Assembly: GCA_029721515.1 (NCBI GenBank)
Contig: CM056559.1
Span: 25,229,565 to 25,293,564, forward strand
DNA length: 64,000 nt
Source of the DNA: Synanceia verrucosa
Taxonomy: Eukaryota > Chordata > Actinopteri > Perciformes > Synanceiidae
Direction of reading: 5' to 3'
A program made the translations under genes and the position numbers. Under the pieces are notes generated by a model, which saw nothing but the letters and a program-made list of their open reading frames with translations, was not told the DNA's origin and made no database searches. Positions 48,821 through 62,473 of the stretch are shown here, piece after piece; within the stretch, counting starts at the first letter, position 1, and each line of letters begins with the position of its first letter.

Positions 48821-49273
48821 TTAACTCACTGAGTGCCAGCCCTTTTATAAAACAGAAAGCACATTGTTCCAGCGTTTTTGTCCATTTTGAGTCACATTTC
48901 ATGACCCACAGAATATTTTGTACTATGACTCTGAAAACAGTGAATAGCTCAAATGAAAGAAGAGACTCTCTATTTCATCATGAAAAAAATGTTTGTTTTT
49001 ACCTTGTTCCATTCTTGTTTTATCAGAGGTAGAGTAGAGGACACTTTCACCAAAATCACCACTTTTTGTCCAGATTCTGTTTGTTTTACTCTCTAATCTC
49101 GATCATCTCCACTTCCTGTTTGATCTCTGTGTTGTATACTATCTCTTTATGTTCAGACTACATCTCTCAGAAGCCCAAAAATTAGTCACAGGTTGCAGGA
49201 GACGGCGTTCGGCGAACTGCTGCCTAAAAAACACTTTGACGTTGCAATATGTCTATGGCACTCAAAGACTTAA
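48821..49273 (+). mobile_element. TTAA-type MITE, copy D (full length)
   Basis: 453 bp from TTAACTCACTGAGTGCCAGC to GGCACTCAAAGACTTAA, TTAA on both sides. It has the same orientation and core as copy B and differs by scattered substitutions only. Confidence 0.8.
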
Positions 49274-51517
49274 TGGTAAAAAAATCACATACAAACAGAT
49301 TTGTCTTCTTCCTACATCTTGAGGCTACTTTTAAATATAAAACCTGTTTTTTCTGAATACCAAAGGCACATAAGAGCCTTCACTTGTGTACGAGCCTCAC
49401 TGCATATTTATTCATTTGAAAACATTTCTCGCTCTCCGTCTTCTCCTCGTACACTTTCATCTTCTGTCTTGCTCATCACCATATCATTGGCATTTTGCTG
49501 TGTCGTTCTCTTTCTTCTGTCAGTGTAAAGTATCACTCTCTTTTCATATTACATTTACACACTTTAATATTCACAGGAGAGAGGGAAAGAAAGAAAGCGG
49601 TGGGGGTGCAGACCCCCCCTTGGGGATAAAATTTATGTTATCGCATAAATTTACATCACACCTAAAGGTAAGGCTGAGCTCTTCGCCATGAGTAAAGATT
49701 CTACATTTCCAATTGGATTTTCCCGTCTTCTACTCCTCCTGTCTTTGCCAGTAGCATAATTTTTTCACTTTTTTTTTAAGATGAAACACACAATATGTAC
49801 CAGCGAGGGCAGGGAGAGACAAATTGGAGCCATGAAACTATTTCTTTTCATGCTGAGAGGAGAAGGAGAGCTCTGTTAGCCTAGCTGACATTCCACTTAA
49901 TTTGATTCATTACCGCGTGCTGACGCCATTGTCGCTTCATGCAGGGAACTGGGCCAGTTGTAGGACTCTGAAATATCCTGATGGACGACAGGACGGCCAA
50001 CACAGTGTGAAAAAATATAAACTTTTCCCAGCCCGGGCCTTAACTGCAAATTGCCTTTACCGCAATTTCTCACCATATTTTGAAACCAACTGTTGGAGGA
50101 AATTGTATAAACAACTTGTTAATAGAGATCCAGTCCAACCAGAACCAAGCCTGTGGGGTTGGACTCAGCTGTAAAGTGATGCTGTGCTGCACATTATGGC
50201 TCAGTGGAGTGCTATCAAGAAACTAATGTGGTCTCTTCAGTGAAACTTTATGAGCTGACTGTTTAAAACAGGTGCTATGCTCCCAAGGACAAGGCTGGTG
50301 TTCTTCTTAATATAATATTGATTTAATCATATTTTCAATCCAATGAAAAGACCAAAGTTGAACCAGTGTTTTCCAACTGCTTGCATGTTTGGCTTAGTGC
50401 ACAAATGTAATGAATGTCATATAAAAGTAAATACTGGTGTATTTGGGGAATATTTTCAGCAGTGGATTTAGACACATTTCACACTAGATGTACGTGAGAT
50501 TAATAAAAAAAAACAAATTACAACTTTTCTGTTCGCAGTGTCTATATGTATTTTGGGATGTATTTACTGCATAATTAGACTTTGTCTTCACTGATATGAA
50601 CCATGTTCCTCATTTTATCTTCAGGTAAACATTGATTGTACCAGACCATCACTGAATAAATGTCAACAAAAAAGGGCTTCGTTTTAGGGTCGAGAAGATT
50701 TGAGCAAGAGTCACGACTTAAGTGCAAAAGTAAAAAACAAAAAATCACTTTGGCTTTTGAGAGAAACACACAGAAATGTGTCGAAAGAAGCAACCGAGTA
50801 AAGAAACAAGAGTTACTCTTTATACTGTATAATAATCATGCTTATTTTGTCACCAAGTACACCAATGAAAGTATTTTTTTTTTGCACCAATTCAATATTG
50901 CTTCCAAACTTTTGGCCTGTAGTTTACATGAGTGTTGATGTAATGAAGGAACATTTTTCTGTAACAAGTTATTTTCCCTAAATGGGGGATCAATAAAAAT
51001 ATATGTTATGTTTTCAGTCGTTTTTTGGACAACAATAGAGGCAACACTTCTTTGACTGTACTGCTAAAAAAAACTATTTTGTTTTTTTTATTGGGATTTA
51101 ATGAGAGTAAAATATCACCAGACGTGTTCTTTAAGGTCACTGATTCATTTTTCAGGAACTGTTAAAACAATAAACGTCCTTTTGGAACCTCGATCAACAG
51201 ATTTCCAGTTTTGCGTCACAAACAATATGTTCACTTGGAGATGACAGAGCAACAATTTGTAGCTGTGATATCGCTGACATATGATCGGACTCAGATGGAG
51301 AGCAAAGCACAATCTGTCTGTGTGACTTGCTGTTGTATGACTCAGACGCCACGCTTTCAGTACGGACTGTACAACTGGTCTCCGGCTGGTTTTGGCCACT
51401 AAGTTGCTCACTCATGCTGTTGTGGTTCAAATACACGAGGAGTGATGAAGGATTCATCATAAACCAAACAATAATCATCTGTAATATTTTAAACTCTTAT
51501 TTGTTCGTAACATCTCA
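49274..51517. other. No convincing gene
   Basis: A splice-like segment at 49577-49669 has the wrong phase for the upstream exons. A GGTGCAGACCCCCCCTTGGG run stands at 49604-49623. The rest is non-coding AT-rich sequence. Confidence 0.35.
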
Positions 51518-52010
51518 TTAACTCTTTGAGTGCCAAAGGCGTATATTTACATCCTTTAAAATAGAACGCTTGAGTGCCATAAACATATACAGCGTAGGCC
51601 TATTTGTCTTTCCTTTTTCAGCAGCAGGAACAAGAGGGCGCTCTCACACAGCCTGTGAGTAATGTTGGGGCTTCTGGGAGATGTAGTCAGAGCATAAAGA
51701 GATGGTATACACCACAGAGATCAAAACAGGAAGTGGAGATGATCAAGATTAGAGAGCAAAACAAACAGAATGTGGACAAAAAGTGGTGATTTTGGTGAAA
51801 GTGTCCTCTACTCTACCTCTGATAAAACAAGAATGGAACAAGGTAAAAACAAACATTTTTTTCATGATGAAATAATCTCTTCTTTCATTTGAGCTATTCA
51901 GTGTTTTCAGAGACGTAGTACAAAATACTCTGTGGGTCTAGAAAAATGACTCAAAATGGACAAAAATGCAGGAACAAGGTACTTTCTGATAAAAGGGCTG
52001 AATGCGTTAA
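51518..52010 (-). mobile_element. TTAA-type MITE, copy E (longer end variant)
   Basis: 493 bp, inverted relative to B. Its left end (TTAACTCTTTGAGTGCCAAA) carries ~130 bp not shared with the other copies, including a second CTTGAGTGCCATAAAC repeat at about 51570. It then joins the common body at GTGAGTAATGTTGGGGCTTC. The right end reads GGGCTGAATGCGTTAA with a shortened terminal repeat. Confidence 0.75.
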
Positions 52011-53473
52011 AATGTGTTCTGGTTGGGTTTGGAACACTCTGGACTATAAGGGGTTTTCAGAATGATATGTGCAGAAAATCACTCTTCTTCCTCGTTGTCA
52101 CTGCTGTAAATGTCCAGGAGACATGCTGTTTTATATGCTGCGTGTCACTCTGGTTATTCAGTGAGCCGTAGTTAACGACTCCTTACTGAGACCTGCACAT
52201 CACCAGGGTTCCCAGTATGTATGATTTGAAAATATCATACAAACAAATCTGTTAGCATACTAAACAAGAATCTGCTCCTGGCCCTCCTCATTACATCAGC
52301 AAAGGTATGAATTTAAATTACTAATTATGTCATTTGTAGATAATCCACAGCAGGTCATATCCACTATTAACATTTCTGTCAGTAAATGGGATTTTTACAC
52401 AATATGTTGTTTGTACATGTGTTTTTTTTTGTGCATCGATCCTTTCTGACAAATGTCTTTCGTGGAACAATAAAGAATGGGTCTTTTTTGTTAAGAATAA
52501 CCCATTTTTCACCATCAACATCCATCAGACTGGCAGATGGTTTTCTCTTAATGATTTCAACACAATGGGCTGCTGTCGTTGCTTGACTTTAACTATATAT
52601 TCTGACTGGCATCAAGACAAAGATGTGTTTGAGTTTGCTCACAGAGTGTGAATGAACTGCACATTTTAAACAAATAATAAATACACATGATTTTCAGCTT
52701 TTTTTAATGAAAGCCTCTTGAGGGAAGCTGCCCACCTTCTTCTGTGCAGCTTCATTCTAACACACATGAGAAACAGATCATTAGAAGAGCATCAAGCGAA
52801 CCCACAGCCTCTGGACGCTTTTAAAACCGACCGAACGCTGGTGGAAAGATCGTGTTGATTGGCGTGCAGAGACTACATTCATTCATCACAGCTTTCATAT
52901 GTCGCCACAAGTGATTTTTAAACCTAGCCATCCACCAACTTCATCTCCCAATCCCCCTGCTTTCCTCAGTAATAAATCATGATCCAGCCACAGGCCACTG
53001 GGTGCAGAGCAAGGTGACACTCCACCCTGCTAACACCGCTGGAGGTAGAGAGAGCGAGGGAGGAGGGAGAGAAAGAGGGAGGAAATGGCAAAAGGTTGGG
53101 AGCAAATAGAGAGAGAACCTATCTAGTGCTGTCACAGTGGGAGGGAAATCTTTGATGTAAACTCTATCAGTATTTGGCATGTAGAGACACAGTTCAGACC
53201 TGAGTGAAGCCAGGCAGGAAATACAGACACTGCTCAGAAATGTCCAGCTGCTGGTGTAACAACATGAAATCCCTCAGCTGCTGGAGATATTATTTCTATG
53301 GTCTGCCTGCTTCTCAAAGAAATTGGTCCGAAATTACATTTTCATGTCTGTGTGCAGGTTGATGTCATGTTAAACAGTGAGTAACCAGTCTAACCTCAGT
53401 TAATGGATGTCAATGACATGCAGCTCATCTCATACAACATTTTCAATAACTGCACATCATCAAGAGTGTTTGA
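52011..53473. other. No gene seen
   Basis: Non-coding; purine-rich GAGAGAG tracts at 53045-53120. Nothing else stands out. Confidence 0.35.
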
Positions 53474-53514
53474 GACAGACAGATAGATACATACTTTACT
53501 AATACTGAGGGAAA
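53474..53514 (-). repeat. LINE-tail fragment interrupted by MITE copy F
   Basis: GACAGACAGATAGATACATA then CTTTACTAATACTGAGGGAA resembles the inverted 3' end of fish LINEs (GATAGATA, CTTTATT, GAGGGAAATT). The GAAATTAA junction is the target site where copy F inserted. Confidence 0.45.
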
Positions 53515-53891
53515 TTAACTCTTTGAGTACCAGAGACGCTTCTGGGAGATGTAGTCAGAGCATAAAGAGACGTATACGCCACAGAGATCAAAACAGGAAG
53601 TGGAGACGATCGAGATTAGAGAGCAAAACAAACAGAATCTGGACAAAAATTGGTGATTTTGGTGAAAGTGTCCTCTACTCTACCTCTGATAAAACAAGAA
53701 TGGAACAAGGTAAAAACAAACATTTTTTCATGATGAAATAGAGAGTCTCTTCTTTCATTTGAGATATTCACTGTTTTAAGAGTCATAGTAGAAAATATTC
53801 TGTGGGTCTAGAAATATGACTCAAAATGGACAAAAACACTGGAACAAGGTATTTTCTGTTTTATAAAGCCGCTGGCACTCAGTGAGTTTAA
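53515..53891 (-). mobile_element. TTAA-type MITE, copy F
   Basis: 377 bp. It begins TTAACTCTTTGAGTACCAGA and is missing the block just inside that end (it jumps to GACGCTTCTGGGAGATGTAG). It ends GCTGGCACTCAGTGAGTTTAA. Both TTAA duplicates are present; orientation is inverted relative to B. Confidence 0.8.
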
Positions 53892-55126
53892 GAACTAGTC
53901 AAACAGATAAAGTTGTGAGTTAATTGACTGATGCCATTCTCATATCTTTATAACCACTCTGCAAGAAAGCCAATTAACCTTTTATTTATCAAAATGTCAG
54001 CTCATCTTTTGAATGAAATCTGTGTCACATGGTCTTGGAACATTTCCAAATACACTGAAGTCGCTTCATTTATCTTAAGAAAGAACATTTTGTTTTGTCC
54101 ACTCGCTGTGTTTTTAATCTCAGGAAGTGAGATTTAAAACAAACAAATGCATTTGTTCACAGGGATTATTCTGGCCTCAATGTGCAACTAAAAACAGCCT
54201 AGGAACGCCTCTGTTAAATCTTTGAAACGTAGTGGAGAGCAGAAATGAGGAAGGCTGAAAAAGAGAAAAACACTGACGTAGGCAGTCCTCACTAGAGCGT
54301 GATGACTGTACTGTTTGTGTGTGTGTTCTGTAAATTAGGTCTGTCCTTTATTCTACTGGACAAATAAAACTTGTTGGATTTTAATTGATAAACCTTCACA
54401 ATGGATATCTCATTTTGAGCGGCTTGTGAGGAGCAACTTTGTATTTGCCACTGATTCATACTGAGCTCATGAATCAGTTTATTCATCATAATGTGTTCAT
54501 TCAAGTGGGAGCATAAGGTTATGATAACAGCTGAACAGGGAGTTGGCTCACTTAACCTGGAGTCGTATTTCATGCAAGATGGTATAGATAGAAAATCAAA
54601 TTTCATTTAATTAATCACCTGCTGAAGTTTAATGAGCCTGGTGCATTGGTGTAGTGAAACCAATGTCACTCCTGTTGCTGCACATTATTTCACAGATGAG
54701 GCCATTTACAATCTCATATTTGTCGCTTCTGGGCTGAAATGAAGCAGGCACACAGGCCCAATGTACTGTAATGGTTTGAGATTGACCCAGCAGGCTCAGC
54801 GGGGAGGGTTCAATGCCGCCATAGTTTTCTGAATAAGGGAAGTAGAGGAGGATGAAGTCGGCTATTTATCAGCTCTCAATGGTAACGAGGCTGCCCTTGC
54901 AGCGTTATGAGAGAGGCACAACAGGAGGGAGAAGCAATACAGGCTGGTCCTCCACTATCATTACTTTCTTTATATATAGAAGTAAATGCATGTTGTTCAG
55001 TACATACAGTAGGTTTTATGTCACATACTGTTTATTGCACAGAGCTGCAAGATCAGAGTTATTAACCTGTAGGTTAATTTTAGAAAACACTAAGCTAAAC
55101 CACTGCTGTTATTTCCTGTTCTGTTT
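53892..55126. other. No gene seen
   Basis: Non-coding AT-rich sequence without nameable repeats. Confidence 0.35.
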
Positions 55127-55610
55127 CTAAACTATAGACTGCATGTAAGTCATCACCGCGACGTCACCCCGTGGTTTGAGGACTGCCGTTTTCAAGCCTT
55201 GACTTTAGCGTTTTGGTCGTCACCATCTTGAACATTTGCAACTAGAATGGACAAGAGAGGTTGGAGCTATAACTGAGTGCTGCACAGGACATCATAGGCG
55301 ACTAAAAAATAATAATTATCTTAATTAGAAGATAAAGATAATAAATAATTATCTTTCACGAACTGAAAAAACACTTTGAAGGGGTTGAATTTCTAAGACG
55401 TACGAAAATGCAGACAACTCCTGGACTGGACAAGACAAGGTTGCCCTGAATTATATGGTCTATTTCACTCTAACGGGAGCCTAATTTATCAAACAAATGT
55501 CACGCTCTATTTAAGAAGACTTGAAACTAGTGATAAACTCATGTTTACTGTGTGTACTGAGGTAATAAATCAAATCATAGACTTCTATACAATCTGACTT
55601 CTTTCTTTGT
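55127..55610 (+). repeat. Teleost dispersed repeat (CTATAGACTG...GACTTCT-ACAA type)
   Basis: It opens AACTATAGACTGCATGTAAG with GACGTCACCC shortly after and GTCGTCACCATCTTG in the body. Near the end it has CATAGACTTCTATACAATCT GACTTCTTTC. From memory this combination marks a very abundant non-coding DNA element of percomorph fishes. An AT-rich hairpin-like segment (AATAATTATCTT repeated and inverted) sits at 55308-55355. Confidence 0.55.
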
Positions 55611-57620
55611 CCTCTGATGGATTTTAGATGAAGTTGATCAATGTATAACATAGATGGAAGTTCCTAATGCATTTACATAATAGATTTATTTTCACTTTGT
55701 AACGCCAAAGCCAGCTGGCCAGATATTAAATCTGGACATATTCATGGCTGAAGCCGGTGCAGTGATTGGCTCCCTGAGGAGGGAATTAAAGTAGCTCCGC
55801 TGAGAGAGTTCGACCACGCTGCTTCTATGTTGACTTTAAAAAAAGAGGCTGCTCTTTCTTCCCCCCCACAGCATTTCTGTGACACAGACTAATGCAGACA
55901 CACAGACGCCATGTGAGCAGTGATTTCCTGATGTCAGCTACAGATGGCCTGTGCCATGCCAGATTAATGGAGATATTGGGAGGAAAAAGAGACCATCTGA
56001 CACAAAATGCCCAAGTTCAAACTGAAACCAGTGCATGTTTTAAACTACATCAGAGTGACTGCTGTCACAGCATGACAAGGTGCTCGCTCAGGTTTATTCA
56101 TGACGTGTCTGATTTTCTGCAGCATTGTGTGTGATTTTCACTTTAACAAGAGAGAACGCGCTAAGGACAGAGTGATGGCTGGCTTGATGGTTGGACGGTG
56201 GAAGAGGTGCATGCAGGAAGCTTTTTGTTTTTGTGCCAGCTCAGCATCAGCTCATGCACCAGTTTCTCCTCACACATCACTTGACAAGTGAAGGAGAAAT
56301 TAAGAGCAAGTCCTCATTTGCCCTTCCACTATATCTGTTAATAATATAGGATACTGGTCCAGCGCTGTCTGAGGTTAATGTCTGTCACATCACAGGCCTT
56401 TCATCACACACAACTCCAGTTAGATGCATTAAGAGAGCAATGCGGTGTCACTGGGCTACCCAACACACACACACACACAGACATAAACACACTTCCAGTC
56501 GTCTCTCTTGCTCCAGGCGCTTCTTCTGCTTGGCTTGCAGTGCTTGTCCTCTTGTTGGCTATGGCTCTGGGTAGCCTCTCCGGTTCACACTTAACTCTCC
56601 CTCCAGTAATACTGCCATCGTCTATTGTTCTACCACAAAAACCATTCACACTCTATTTGAGTCATTTAAAGACAACGGATGACTTTACAGACAATTTTGC
56701 GTGATGTTCGTCTTTGCAGATGTGGACGCACAGCCATGTACACCCACTGGATGGTTGTTCTCACATCTATTGCAGCTTCTTGACAAATTTCACCAAAGGA
56801 AATCAGACTTGATCACACCAACTGTACTATGCTGCTATTCCAGTGTATTCAAACCAATGACCTTTTTAAAAACAATATTTAATAGGAGTTTTGATGATAA
56901 AGTGTAATTTCTTCAGCTGCAGAGTCTGCATCTTGGGCTTATATTAAATAATCTTAGGTGCTTATTGAGTCCATATATCCTGAGCACAGTCTCACAGGCT
57001 CTGTGATGGTAGAGTTAGACGTTTGCACTTTAAGCTGTGAGTTGTCATCACTTTGTATGTGCTTAGTTTTAGTCCCACAGCGAGCAGATGCTGGAGTCTA
57101 TTTGCAGCCCATCCCACACTGGTCTCCCAACACAGCAGAGATGATGTGTGAATTAAGTTCCCTACTGGTCCTCAGTAGAGAGCCTTTTTGTAGGGTGTAA
57201 CACCACACATTACACTAATAGAAAGCCAGGAAGAGGTGCAGAGAGCATTATTATAAAGCACCAGCTTCAAAGGGTGGGTTAGATAAATAATGAAGAGAAA
57301 AATGTTGTGAAATTATTCCATGGCGACTCTTTGGGTAGTTTTTTTTTTATGCCTGGAGGAAGAGGTAGGGGGTTCAAACTAATGACAGGCACTGTTTCTG
57401 TGTGCTGGTGGAGTCAACTCTGGTCTTGAATAATTGGTGAACTAATCAGGTAATTCCTGTTATAGAAATTTAAATGTGAAAAAGGTTCTTTCAGAATATT
57501 TGAAGGCTGTTTTGCATTATTATACACTGTGAACTAAAAGGAGAGCAAAGGGGGATTGAAGTTGACATCTGTCAATTATAGTATAATTATTATTAATATA
57601 ATTAACATATTATATTATTA

Positions 57621-57654
<34 letters not shown>

Positions 57655-57707
57655 TTTAATCAGTGCTATTCAGGATCAGTTTGTGTCACTTACTGCAAAT
57701 ACATATC
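55611..57707. other. No gene seen
   Basis: Non-coding; short CA run at 56465-56479 and an AT-rich stretch before 57660. Confidence 0.35.
57629..57654 (+). repeat. (AT)n microsatellite
   Basis: About 13 AT dinucleotides, directly visible. Confidence 0.9.
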
Positions 57708-58020
57708 TTAACTCTTTGAGTGCCATCAATGTAATAATACATCGAAGTGTTTTTTCGGCAGTGGATCACCGATCATGGTCTCCTGCAGCCTGTGAATAAT
57801 GTTGGGGCTTCTGGGATTTGTAGTGATAAAACAAGAATGGAACAAGGTAAAAACAAACATTTTTTCATGATGAAATAGAGAGTCTCTTCTTTCATTTGAG
57901 CTATTCAGTGTTTTCGGAGACATAGTACAAAATATTCTGTGGGTCTTGAAATATGACTCAAAATGGGCAAAAACGCTGGAACAAGACACTTTCTTTTTTT
58001 TTTCTTTTCTTGTTTTATAA
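57708..58020 (-). mobile_element. TTAA-type MITE, copy G (internally deleted, one end lost)
   Basis: It begins TTAACTCTTTGAGTGCCATC. At about 57824 it jumps from CTTCTGGGATTTGTAGT straight to GATAAAACAAGAATGG, losing ~130 bp present in B-D. It ends in a T-rich expansion and CTTGTTTTATAAG without the terminal repeat. Confidence 0.75.
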
Positions 58021-61000
58021 GTCCACTAAAGGAAGAAAATATCACAATTTTTTGTTCTATTTTGAATCTGTTTTGTTTTAGCGTGACAAAAGGAAGTCAG
58101 GATTTACACACCTTTTGATTTGTCCCTACACTAGACATTATATGGTGTAATGTTGTGATGATATTACGTACAAATCAGTCCTATTTCTGTCCATTTCCGA
58201 GGCCTGACCTCGTCCTGGCCACCCTGTGGTGTGACTTTTAATGGTGTTTTATCCTGTCCTGTTGGATGCTCTGGCAGTGTGGCTTTACAGGTTGTGACCT
58301 GAGCCAGCTGTTCAGCAGCTCTGTCATGCTCTGTGAGCCTGTGTAGACCTGGATGAGCATCTTTCTGCTGTGCACAGTGTGGTGTCGAGCCAGAACGGGT
58401 CACTCAGCCTATCGATCTGCCCACATCACACCTGACCATGTCTCTGCAGCTATCTCCTGTTTCACCCACTGAATGCTCATCATCAAAATGCTCAAAGCAT
58501 CTCTTCATATTTCACGTCATGTGTTCCAGCTGGCCATAGAGGATTTGATCTGGACAGGCTAAACACACAGGTATTCATACTCTAAAAGAGTATTATGTAG
58601 CTCACATTTTGCTGCCTTCCAATCCTTAAGGCTGGGACTCTTTAATTTGGTAACGATGGCAAAGCAGTACTTCACTTTTGAAAGGTTTTCCATGATACCA
58701 TTCATTTCATTTAAATAAATGTGCATCTCTGCAGATGGCTTCTAACTTCATTTAAATGCAACAAAAAAAGATGTAAATTCTGAACTTTTTCATGTTTGAC
58801 TGCTTCTTGTATGGACACATTTTGTTAGTATCTTGTATCTTGCGTGGCAGGAATGGGAGAGATGTGATACAAATATGAGAAAAACAAACTGACAGTTTAT
58901 GAAAACAATCAGAAGTCATAAACCAGCTCTACTTGACATTTATCTCACTGTAATGGTTCCACATCACACCAACATTAGCAGGATTTTGTGCTTGCATGTC
59001 TGTTTTAATCAGCAGCATGTGATTCACTGTCCGCTGGCACTGAGTGTTATCACCTATCAGCGCCTCATATCTGACTTAATGACTTCAACTTCTTGTGAGA
59101 CACCTCAAGTGGACGCTACTATTTTTACACAGCAGCAGCTGCGGCATTTGAATAGCGGAGGAAATTGTGTCGAAGGTTATTTTGAGAGTTTTATGCACCG
59201 GGCCAGGCCATATAAACCAACTGTGTGTGTGTGTGTGTGAGGAAAAAAAAAGAAGGTGGGAGAAGCTCCTTTGACCCCAGTGAAAGTGAAGAGGGGATCA
59301 AGTTGCCAGTGCCGCTAAGTGAGGTGGTTATTCCAAGACATGGTGTGCAGTTTCATCTTTGTCATGTTGAAATACCAAGCCGGTGCCCGCTCGGTCAGTC
59401 TGAGTTTCAAAGACGGTGTGCTAATTTGGAAATGTTTCCCAGACGTCTCTGCACGTCGCTGGACTCATGTGTCTGCAGAGGTGAGGAAGGACAGTCAGTG
59501 TGGGTGTTTGTTGTGAGATTGAGTGATACTCACACATCCTCTACACTTCTGTCTGTCGTTACATGTCACAATGATCTCTGCTCCTAATTTTGGAGCGTAT
59601 TACCATTACTGCAGCTATATGTTATATCTAGCTGCTCCGGTGGTCCGACTGCAATTAGCCTCTAATCGCATAAGCCGTGTTCATTACCTGATATCTCCAA
59701 AGATTTCCATCACCACAGGGCCGAAGAAAGCGTCTTTCATCATTCTCATCTTATCTGTCCCTTGAATAGCATTTCCACTGGCATGCCATTACTTTAAGAC
59801 ATCCTGCATGATTTGCTAATCGCATCCTTAAGGTTTGTTTCTCATTTTCTGTGAGTGCAGTTTTCACAAAAAATAACTGTAGATAATCAAATTCTACACA
59901 AGGACCTGCCATTTTTTCAGTAATGAAGTCAACATGTTTTATAAATGTCCGAGAATGTGCAAAACAGCAACACCAGGGAACCCTTTCCTCGTGAGCATGC
60001 CTAACGAGCTAAAGCAACTAACGAGCCAAAATAATTAGTCTTCACCGGCGATCACCGCGCTCATTAATCAGTTTACAGTGAACCGTGAATACATAAATAG
60101 CTGTCATATGAGTCTTAAATCCACAGAACACTACAAGTATGTAATTACCAGCTGGATTATGCAGACTGCAGACCTCACAGTAATTCACAATGTATTTCCA
60201 TTGCAATAATTAAGAGCTTATGCCAAATCATGTCTGCGCTTGAATGCAATCAATCAAAGGGCAACGCAATAAATCAGCAGCATTCAGGCTTCAGCCAGTT
60301 TAACGAACAACCAGGTTACTGATGATTGATGAGGCCTTTACTATGTGTGAATGTCTTACAGGTTAAGCAACTGTGCATAAATGTAAACAACTCGGCATAC
60401 TGCGAAGCTTCAGAGGTGCCTGTAATAGCCTGTGTAATATATTCTTTCTGTGGGCCAAACATGCGTCCTTTGTGCTACATATTCAGTATGATTTATGGCA
60501 GAAGTTGACCTGCTCATTACTGCTCGGTTCCAACTGAGTTCACGCACACAACATCCCCCTCTTGTTTCCAGGCTGTGGTAGGTGTGACTTAACTTATTTG
60601 CATGATTTGCTGATGCCTCTTAACTGCTTTTCTCGCTGCATATAGATGATCAAATGTGGGCTTCCCACATGTGTGTGGAAAGAGTAATTTAGTATAATCT
60701 GTATATGGTTGCCTGTGTGTGTTTGAATGTTTTGTGTGTTTTTCTGGTGTTGTGTGTGTCTTAAATAAAGAGTTAGCTGATATTATGCATGTCACGTCAC
60801 AGCCAATTAAGCCCCTGCTTACTGGAGCCCCTTTAAGTGTGATTTTTCACAGGAGTGAGTGTGAAATCTCAAGGATCTGATGGAAATTACAGCAACTCTG
60901 TATTCACAGACTGAACCAGGCTCCCTGAATCCTCTCATCTACTCCAGCTCTCTAGGTTACCCGCCTAATGAGTGTATGTTAATTCTGGCAATTTGGGCAT

Positions 61001-62473
61001 GCTTGCAATTTTGTGTTTGAGCGGTTACATTCAGGTGAAATGAAAGTGAAAGCATCTGTTTGGTTTTCTGTCACTTTATGATCAAATATTGAGAGATTGG
61101 AGCAAGAAGTGGATTAACGTTCAAGGGCCAGAAACTGAAATATACACAGAGCTTGTTCTAAAGATGCACAGTCACGTTTTCCTCATTTAATGAACTCCCT
61201 TCATGTTCCTATAATGATATATAACATCATGGAGACCTCCCTCACAGTAAGCGCTTGTCTCTGGGCAGACCTCTCATGTCTCCATACTTGGCCTTGAATC
61301 TGACCCGGTGTTATCCTATCTAGGTGTTTATGATTCTTCCTGGGAGCTGTGGTGGGATGTGTTGGAAGCTGTGTATGATTCAAACCTCCACTGGGTTGAA
61401 AATGATCCTTGGACAGGGTTATGACTGAATCGCAGCCTCTCTGGGACTCATGTGTGAAACTGAGTGTGTGATGGAGAAGTAGCTGTAAAATGGGACTGCC
61501 TGTCAGTTTTTATATTTAGATGGCAGATTTGTTAAAAGGTGTCTTTTACTCGTCCCTGTTTGGTTCATCTTAATCCCACCAGAGACAGTAGACAGCAAAT
61601 AGATGAATGAACTTGACACTGTTTATTTTACCAGCTTGTATTTTTGCCCTGATCCTTTATTTCTTTGGAAAACTCAAAAAAAGACTGAGACAAACTGTGC
61701 TTCGTCTGTTTATTTCCCGGCTTCCTAATTATGGCATATTTGGCAGAAAACAATGATTTTTGTGGTTTAAATAGTTCTGCTTGTCTGGGAGCTGTACATT
61801 TTATTGGGCAGATTTGTTGTCTGGATGTGAACTGTCACACAGTTGCGTTGAAATGTGTTTGAAATTTTGTGTTTTTGTGTGCTTTTCCATCTGTGTATCC
61901 CAGTTCTTGAATGTGTGCGCATCTCTGAGTTTACAAGGCGTAACCTTGTCAAATAGGGCTGCATCATGTGCTGATCATCTGCTGTCTGACCCAAGGCAAA
62001 TGTCTCTCTGCAGCACTTTGTAATGCCTCTCTGTCTTCACTATTAATAGGGTTATGGGAGCTGTCTTAGGACTTCTCAAACTTTATCAGTGCTGTAGTTT
62101 TAAGTCAGTTCCCACTGATGCTGCAGCTGAGCTAATGCAAAACATGAGTGATTAAATACTGCATGTAGGGAACATTGTTTCATGAGACAATTCTCTCACA
62201 TACTGTAATATTATTTGGCTTTGATAGTCTCTGCTTTTCTTGCACATTTCTGTTTTTGTTACACAACAAGCCAACTGCTTCTCCAGACACACAGGTTGGC
62301 AAAGAGACACACTTATTTTGTGGATGTCTTTTTTTGTCCTCAGACCTTAAAGACTAAATAGGTTTTTGCCAATGACTCCAAAAACACATGGGACTGTTCA
62401 GTTAACATTGTGAAATGATGCTACATGGTCGAGTCAAAATAAGTATGAAGTACGTCCCATGGTCATGTGGGCT
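58021..62473. other. No convincing gene
   Basis: It contains a short GT run at 59222-59239 and one weak exon-like segment (58530-58570). Otherwise non-coding, both strands. Confidence 0.35.

Noticed and set aside
49577..49669. Exon-like segment with AG and GTAAGG borders
   Set aside because: In the phase carried from 44269 it hits a stop; the only open phase does not fit the upstream exons.
56702..56750. DVDAQPCTPTG after a TCTTTGCAG acceptor
   Set aside because: In frame with 44269 but no acceptable donor follows, and the sequence continues as unremarkable non-coding DNA.
58530..58570. Exon-like segment reading AGHRGFDLDRLNTQ in phase 1
   Set aside because: Only 41 bases, mediocre acceptor and a phase change at its end; too little to call, though it could be a downstream exon.
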